From NCBI RefSeq assembly GCF_000718165.1, contig NZ_JOEY01000010.1, positions 1 to 64,000 of the forward strand: a stretch of DNA of 64,000 nt, in the 5' to 3' direction. Under the pieces are notes generated by a model. The model worked only from the letters and a program-made list of their open reading frames with translations, searched no databases and was not told the DNA's origin. Each line of letters starts with the position of its first letter. The first letter of the stretch is position 1. The stretch comes from Streptomyces fulvoviolaceus (GTDB taxonomy: Bacteria; Actinomycetota; Actinomycetes; Streptomycetales; Streptomycetaceae). Position numbers and translations under genes: made by a program. Below, piece after piece: positions 60,326 through 64,000 of the stretch.

Positions 60326-60718
60326 TCAGCTGTCCCCGGCGTGTTCGCGCGGCACGACCGTCACACGGTGGAAGTTGCAGGCGGCGGGGGCGTCCGCGGG
60401 GTCGGCCTTCGCCTGGTGGGCCTTGAGCGCCACGCTGACGAGACTCATCAGCAGGTCGACGTCGGCGTCGCAGTCGAGGTGGATGGTGACCCAGCGGGAT
60501 CCCGGCACCAGCCGTACCGCGGTGGACTCCTGGAGGTCGTGCCGGAACCGCCGTATGGCCGGGTCGGTGAGGTGGAGGTCCACGTCGTGCCCGGAGTGGA
60601 AGTGGACGATCTCGCTGTGGGCGGAGCGAAGAGCCCGCCCGGTGCCACAACTGGGCGCGCCCGTACTGAGGTCGGACCACACTTCCAGTCGCGCCAGGGC
60701 ACGCTCGGCCAGAGTCAT
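60326..60718 (-). CDS. Luciferase-family (DUF5519) domain protein
   Basis: 130 residues. GRALRSAHSEIVHFHSGHDVDLHLTDPAIRRF and STAVRLVPGSRWVTIHLDCDADVDLLMSL match the short 'luciferase-like' PF17648/DUF5519 family of actinobacteria, which has no proven light-emitting activity. Small cytosolic alpha/beta protein. ATG at 60718. Stands alone. Confidence 0.8.
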   Translation of the reverse strand: MTLAERALARLEVWSDLSTGAPSCGTGRALRSAHSEIVHFHSGHDVDLHLTDPAIRRFRHDLQESTAVRLVPGSRWVTIHLDCDADVDLLMSLVSVALKAHQAKADPADAPAACNFHRVTVVPREHAGDS

Positions 60719-60857
60719 GTCTCCATGGTCACCTGCTCACCGCATCGCAACCAGAGGTTGAGCAAAACGTAACCGGGGCGTGAGGTACCGCTCCGGGCGC
60801 ACCGGTCGGCGGTGAGGCGGGGCGGTCGGTGGCCGCAGTCAGTGGCCTACGGCGTTC

Positions 60858-61241
60858 TCAGCGCTCGAACTTCCATGTGATGTGGGTGTCCGTCGCCCTG
60901 ATCACGGTCACCGGGATGTCGATGGTCGAGCCGTCGTGGCGCTCGCCGGTGCAGGTCATCGTCGTGCCGGCGAGTGCCTTCAGGCCGGTCGGGCAGGAGA
61001 CCTCCACCTTGGTGCCGACCCACGGGAGCGGGTGGTAGAGGCTCTGGGTGCGGCCTGCGACGATCTGGGGCTTGAGGGCCTTGTGGCCGTCGACCAGCAT
61101 GGTGTCGTACTGGTTGAGCTCGGTGGTCGACTCGTTCCTGGCGATCAGGGCGGTGGCGAGCCAGAAGAGGCCGGCCATGGCGGCGGCCCCGCCGACGACA
61201 CCGGCGAGGAACATGCCGTTCGGCAGGCGCATACGGACCAT
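60858..61241 (-). CDS. Membrane-anchored DUF4333-like protein
   Basis: 127 residues from ATG at 61241 (MVRMRLPNGMFLAGVVGG). One N-terminal TM helix, then an external domain with ELNQYDTMLVDGHKALKPQI and two Cys (VSCPTGLKALAGTTMTCTG) likely paired, typical of DUF4333-type actinobacterial exported proteins. The upstream 109 bp to the esterase gene is AT-rich (TTTTACTAGAAACTTAAACA) and probably holds divergent promoters. Confidence 0.75.
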   Translation of the reverse strand: MVRMRLPNGMFLAGVVGGAAAMAGLFWLATALIARNESTTELNQYDTMLVDGHKALKPQIVAGRTQSLYHPLPWVGTKVEVSCPTGLKALAGTTMTCTGERHDGSTIDIPVTVIRATDTHITWKFER

Positions 61242-61349
61242 GTCGGTCAATCTACAACTCCCGCCTCTTTTACTAGAAACTTAAACAACTCTGTCGTAGG
61301 GTCCGGCCTGGCTGTCTTTTCTTCAATACGACGGCGTGAGGAGCCCCGC

Positions 61350-62864
61350 ATGAGCACAGCAGAATCTCCCGAGGTCAGGACGGCGGCCGGCGCGGTGCGC
61401 GGGCGCCGTGAGGCGGGGTCGGCCGTCTTCCGCGGCATCCCGTTCGCCCAGCCCCCGGTGGGCGAGCTGCGCTTCGCCGCCCCGCGGCCCGCGCCCGCCT
61501 GGGACGGGGTGCGGGAGGCGGCCGCGTTCGGCCCGCCGCCCCCGCAGGAGCCGCTGGGACCGCCGCCGCCCGTGACCGGGGACCTCCCCACCGGCGACGA
61601 CTGGCTGACGGTCAACGTGTGGAGCCCGGAGCCCGACCCGGCGGCCCACCGCCCCGTGCTCGTGTGGATCTACGGCGGCGCCTACAAGCTGGGCTCTGCC
61701 GACGACCCCGGCTACGACGGCGGCCGTCTGTCCCGGGACGGCGACGTGGTCGTCGTCACCCTCAACTACCGCGTCGGCATGGAGGGTTTCGCCCACATCG
61801 ACGGCGCCCCGGCCAACCGCGGCCTGCTCGACCAGGTCGCCGCGCTGGAGTGGGTACGGGAGAACATCACCGCGTTCGGCGGCGACCCCGGCAAGGTCAC
61901 CGTCTTCGGCGAGTCCGCCGGCGCCGGCTCCATCGCCGCGCTGATGGCCATGCCCCGCGCCCGGGGCCTGTTCCGGCGGGCCATCGCCCAGAGCGTGCCC
62001 GGCACCTACTTCTCCCCGGAGCTCGCCGCCGACATCGCCACCGTCCTGGCGGGCGAGCTGGGTCTACGCCCGACGGTGGCCGACCTGTCGACCGTGGACC
62101 CGCGGAAACTGACGGCGGCGGGCGCCGCGGTGAGCGGCCGGATGCTCCAGTACGGCGACCGGTGGGGCGCGGTGGCGCTCACCCCGACGCCGTACTCCCC
62201 CGTCGTCGACGGCGACATCCTGCCCGCCGCGCCCTGGGAGGCCCTGGCCGCCGGTGCCGCCCGCGAGGTGGAGCTGATCGCCGGGCACAACCGGGACGAG
62301 TTCCGGCTCTTCCTCGCGCTGGGCGGGCTGCTCGGGCAGGTCGGGGAGGAGCAGGCGGGGTTGGCACTGCGGGCGCTGGGGCCGACACCTGGTGCCGAGC
62401 AGTCGTACCGCGCCGCCTACCCCGACGCCTCCGCCGAGCAGCTCTTCGAACTGGTCAACTCCGACTGGCTCTTCCGCATGCCCTCGCTGCACCTGGCCGA
62501 GGCCCACGTGTCCGGCGGCGGCCGCGCCCACTTCTACGAACTCACCTGGCCCTCCCCGGCAGGCCTCGGCGCCTGCCACGGCCTGGACGTCCCCCTGACC
62601 TTCGGCACCTTCGCAGGCCTCGGCAGCGAGCTGATCGGCCCGACGCCGACGCCGGAGGCCGAGGAGCTGTCGGCGCGCTTCCGGGCTGCGTGGACTGCCT
62701 TCGCGACGACGGGCGACCCGGGCTGGGCCCCGTACGACGCGAAGGACCGCCTCACCCAACTCCTGGACGTGGAACGGGCGGTGGTGCCCTACCCGGAGGA
62801 GGCGTCGCGCGCCTTGTGGGAGAACCATGTGTTCGCGCCGCTGCCTTTGGTGGCGAGGGGCTAG
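61350..62864 (+). CDS. Type B carboxylesterase
   Basis: 504 residues from ATG at 61350 with GAGGAG upstream. Signatures: GIPFAQPPVGELRF, LTVNVWSP, VWIYGGAY oxyanion hole, catalytic Ser in FGESAGAGS, Glu/Asp in GHNRDEFRLF and catalytic His in CHGLDVPLTFG. Hydrolyses carboxylic esters in the cytosol; no signal peptide. Substrate unknown; p-nitrobenzyl-esterase-like. Confidence 0.94.
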   Translation: MSTAESPEVRTAAGAVRGRREAGSAVFRGIPFAQPPVGELRFAAPRPAPAWDGVREAAAFGPPPPQEPLGPPPPVTGDLPTGDDWLTVNVWSPEPDPAAHRPVLVWIYGGAYKLGSADDPGYDGGRLSRDGDVVVVTLNYRVGMEGFAHIDGAPANRGLLDQVAALEWVRENITAFGGDPGKVTVFGESAGAGSIAALMAMPRARGLFRRAIAQSVPGTYFSPELAADIATVLAGELGLRPTVADLSTVDPRKLTAAGAAVSGRMLQYGDRWGAVALTPTPYSPVVDGDILPAAPWEALAAGAAREVELIAGHNRDEFRLFLALGGLLGQVGEEQAGLALRALGPTPGAEQSYRAAYPDASAEQLFELVNSDWLFRMPSLHLAEAHVSGGGRAHFYELTWPSPAGLGACHGLDVPLTFGTFAGLGSELIGPTPTPEAEELSARFRAAWTAFATTGDPGWAPYDAKDRLTQLLDVERAVVPYPEEASRALWENHVFAPLPLVARG

Positions 62865-62900
62865 GCGCCCATGACGAACGCCGGTGCGTTTTCTTCTTCA

Positions 62901-62960
62901 GGGGCGCGGGGCTGTATCGATATGCGGCTCCGCCGCGTGGGCGCGACCAGCCCCCACCGG
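62901..62960. repeat. Dispersed streptomycete repeat, copy 2
   Basis: GGGGCGCGGGGCTGTATCG, ATATGCGGCTCCGCCGCGTG and GGCGCGACCAGCC are identical to 15950-16007 over 54 bases. It lies just past the esterase stop and may also help end transcription. Confidence 0.8.
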
Positions 62961-62979
62961 CCGACAGCTTCATCACGAC

Positions 62980-63168
62980 CTACCGAACCAGCCTGATCTC
63001 CGGTGGCCACAAAACCCCGTCCGCCAACAACAACGACGGCCCGAGATGCTGAGCGCACACGATCAGCGCGGGCCGACCATGGCAGGCGATCTCAAACCGC
63101 GCACGCGCCCCGCACTCCTCCCCGTCACGGGGCCCGGCGTACCGGCTCGCACACTTCAGGGCGGTCAC
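62980..63168 (-). CDS. Small Cys-containing protein of unknown function
   Basis: 62 residues from GTG at 63168: MTALKCASRYAGPRDGEECG, FEIACHGRPALIVCAQHLGP. Four cysteines in C-x13-C-x9-C-x8-C and two His suggest a small zinc-binding fold. No strong ribosome site. I recall similar small streptomycete proteins but cannot name a family. Confidence 0.55.
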   Translation of the reverse strand: MTALKCASRYAGPRDGEECGARARFEIACHGRPALIVCAQHLGPSLLLADGVLWPPEIRLVR

Positions 63169-63240
63169 ACGACCACGCTAAGAACGGGCACGTCATGGCG
63201 CCCCGCGCGGAGAGCCGTACGGGTGAGGCCGTAGCGGGCG

Positions 63241-64000
63241 CTAGGAGAACAGCAGGCGCCAGGTCAGCGGCCCGGGGTGCCCGTCCGCGTCGCCGCGCAG
63301 CTCCGTCCGCGACTTCTGGAAGTCACGGACGTTCAGCCGGTCCGCCTCGCCCCAGTCCCGGCTCGGGCCGACCTTGTAGTGGTCGCCGAAGCCGAGCTCG
63401 ACCAGCTGCTTGCCGAGCTGGAGGACGTACTTGTTGGAGGCGCCGTCCGCGAAGTACTTCCGGCCGGGGAAGACGGGGACCTTCGGTTTCGAGGGAGTCG
63501 GCTCCTCGGGGGCCGGGTCGTCCAGGTCCAGCTCGTCCTTGGCGTACTTGACCAGGCGGGAGAAGTCGATCGCCCCCGGGTCGCCGTGGTCGTTCTCGGG
63601 CACGTGCATGTGCCCGCACACGCCCTTGAACGCCGACCACTTCGTGCCCGACATGCGCTGGCCGCCCTTGCTGCCGTACGACGTCGGATAGGCGGGCCAC
63701 GCCGCCGGCCCGGTCAGCGGCACGCCGTGCTCCTCGTGCATCCAGGCGAGGAAGCGCGCGACCGACCGCAGCGCCCAGTCCGGGGCGTCCGGCCAGTAGA
63801 TGTACTCCTTGCCCGCGGCCTGCCACTTCGCGTGGGTCTTGGGATCGCAGGTGCCGACCAGCTCGACCTGGCACACGTTCAGCGTGTTGGTCTCGACGCC
63901 GCCCTGCTTGTTGTTCAGCGCCCTGGACGAGGTCTCGATGTCGAAGTGCTGATACCACTTCAGCTTCTTGGCGGCCAGGTCGGGCACGGCCGTCAGGTTC
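63241..64000 (-). CDS. Peptidoglycan amidase/endolysin-like protein, 5' end beyond window
   Basis: The frame is open to the window edge, reading NLTAVPDLAAKKLKWYQHF before the first listed start, so the N terminus is missing. The visible part is the second half of an Amidase_2-type domain (DIETSSRALNNKQGGVETNTLNVCQ, GVCGHMHVPENDHGDPGAIDFSRLV with the zinc-ligand His), then a Pro/Glu linker and a C-terminal peptidoglycan-binding-like module (YVLQLGKQLVELGFGD, ADRLNVRDFQKSRTELRGD). Cleaves the muramoyl-L-alanine bond. Common in streptomycetes as secreted or phage-like lysins. Confidence 0.85.
   Translation of the reverse strand, partial: NLTAVPDLAAKKLKWYQHFDIETSSRALNNKQGGVETNTLNVCQVELVGTCDPKTHAKWQAAGKEYIYWPDAPDWALRSVARFLAWMHEEHGVPLTGPAAWPAYPTSYGSKGGQRMSGTKWSAFKGVCGHMHVPENDHGDPGAIDFSRLVKYAKDELDLDDPAPEEPTPSKPKVPVFPGRKYFADGASNKYVLQLGKQLVELGFGDHYKVGPSRDWGEADRLNVRDFQKSRTELRGDADGHPGPLTWRLLFS

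Noticed and set aside
62901..62960. att site or IS end
   Set aside because: The unit recurs as a general dispersed repeat with no integrase, transposase or target duplication nearby.

Overview
The window is high-GC DNA (very strong G/C at third codon positions, GTG starts, few TTA codons) that reads as a Streptomyces chromosome segment or a close relative. The gene content supports this: XRE/DUF397 pairs with anti-sigma-type ATPases, GAF-ANTAR regulators, a sortase-E type LAETG surface protein, a PhoX phosphatase with a PhoP-type direct-repeat box, DUF6445/DUF6479-type proteins and typical streptomycete intergenic palindromes. The first bases are a G homopolymer and the first gene carries several single-base indels, so the left edge is probably a contig end with poor base calls. 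No rRNA, tRNA, CRISPR array, intact insertion sequence or prophage was seen.

Layout. 0.1-9.7 kb: a disrupted secreted FG-GAP protein, a secreted pectate lyase, two tandem paralogues of unknown function, methionyl-tRNA synthetase, a VWA protein with a long Pro/Glu linker, and a PhoX-type phosphatase. 9.7-15.8 kb: a coupled minus-strand set (alpha/beta hydrolase, EEP nuclease/phosphatase, FUSC transporter, the last cut by a stop inside a 33-nt palindrome), a ~190-bp palindromic repeat, membrane proteins and a secreted SH3 protein. 16-28 kb: membrane PP2C phosphatase, an unknown protein, M20 amidohydrolase, a TM-helix protein, a 1.26-kilo-residue XRE/STAND/WD40 protein, TerB, and a WhiJ-like trio (ATPase, XRE, DUF397). 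28-38 kb: an NCS1 permease, an XRE-TPR regulator facing a tiny secreted peptide across a perfect 32-bp palindrome, a DUF318/DUF1980 pair, two GAF-ANTAR proteins, a lipoprotein, and an ArsR regulator divergent from a NiCoT transporter with a cobalamin riboswitch. 38-50 kb: nucleoside hydrolase, a short threonyl-tRNA synthetase behind a Thr-rich leader peptide and terminator, an EamA exporter and its divergent TetR, a deleted kinase, an LAETG protein, a GH13 glucosidase, a GNAT, small envelope proteins and several gene remnants next to dispersed repeats.

50.9-60.2 kb holds the most unusual locus: three overlapping minus-strand genes encoding an alpha/beta serine hydrolase, a caspase-like/STAND/beta-propeller protein and a ~1,836-residue STAND-like protein with an Ala/Gly/Thr/Glu repeat head. 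Overlapping starts and stops imply one transcript and coupled translation. The domain mix matches predicted NTP-dependent conflict (abortive-infection type) systems of multicellular bacteria. The window ends with a luciferase-family protein, a carboxylesterase and the 3' part of a peptidoglycan amidase.

Regulatory highlights read directly from the DNA: three 11-bp-spaced repeats before phoX, a B12 riboswitch plus an inverted-repeat operator at the cobalt/nickel locus, two copies of a TetR operator half overlapping promoters, the thrS leader/attenuator inside the 3' end of the exporter gene, and several perfect-stem terminators between convergent genes.
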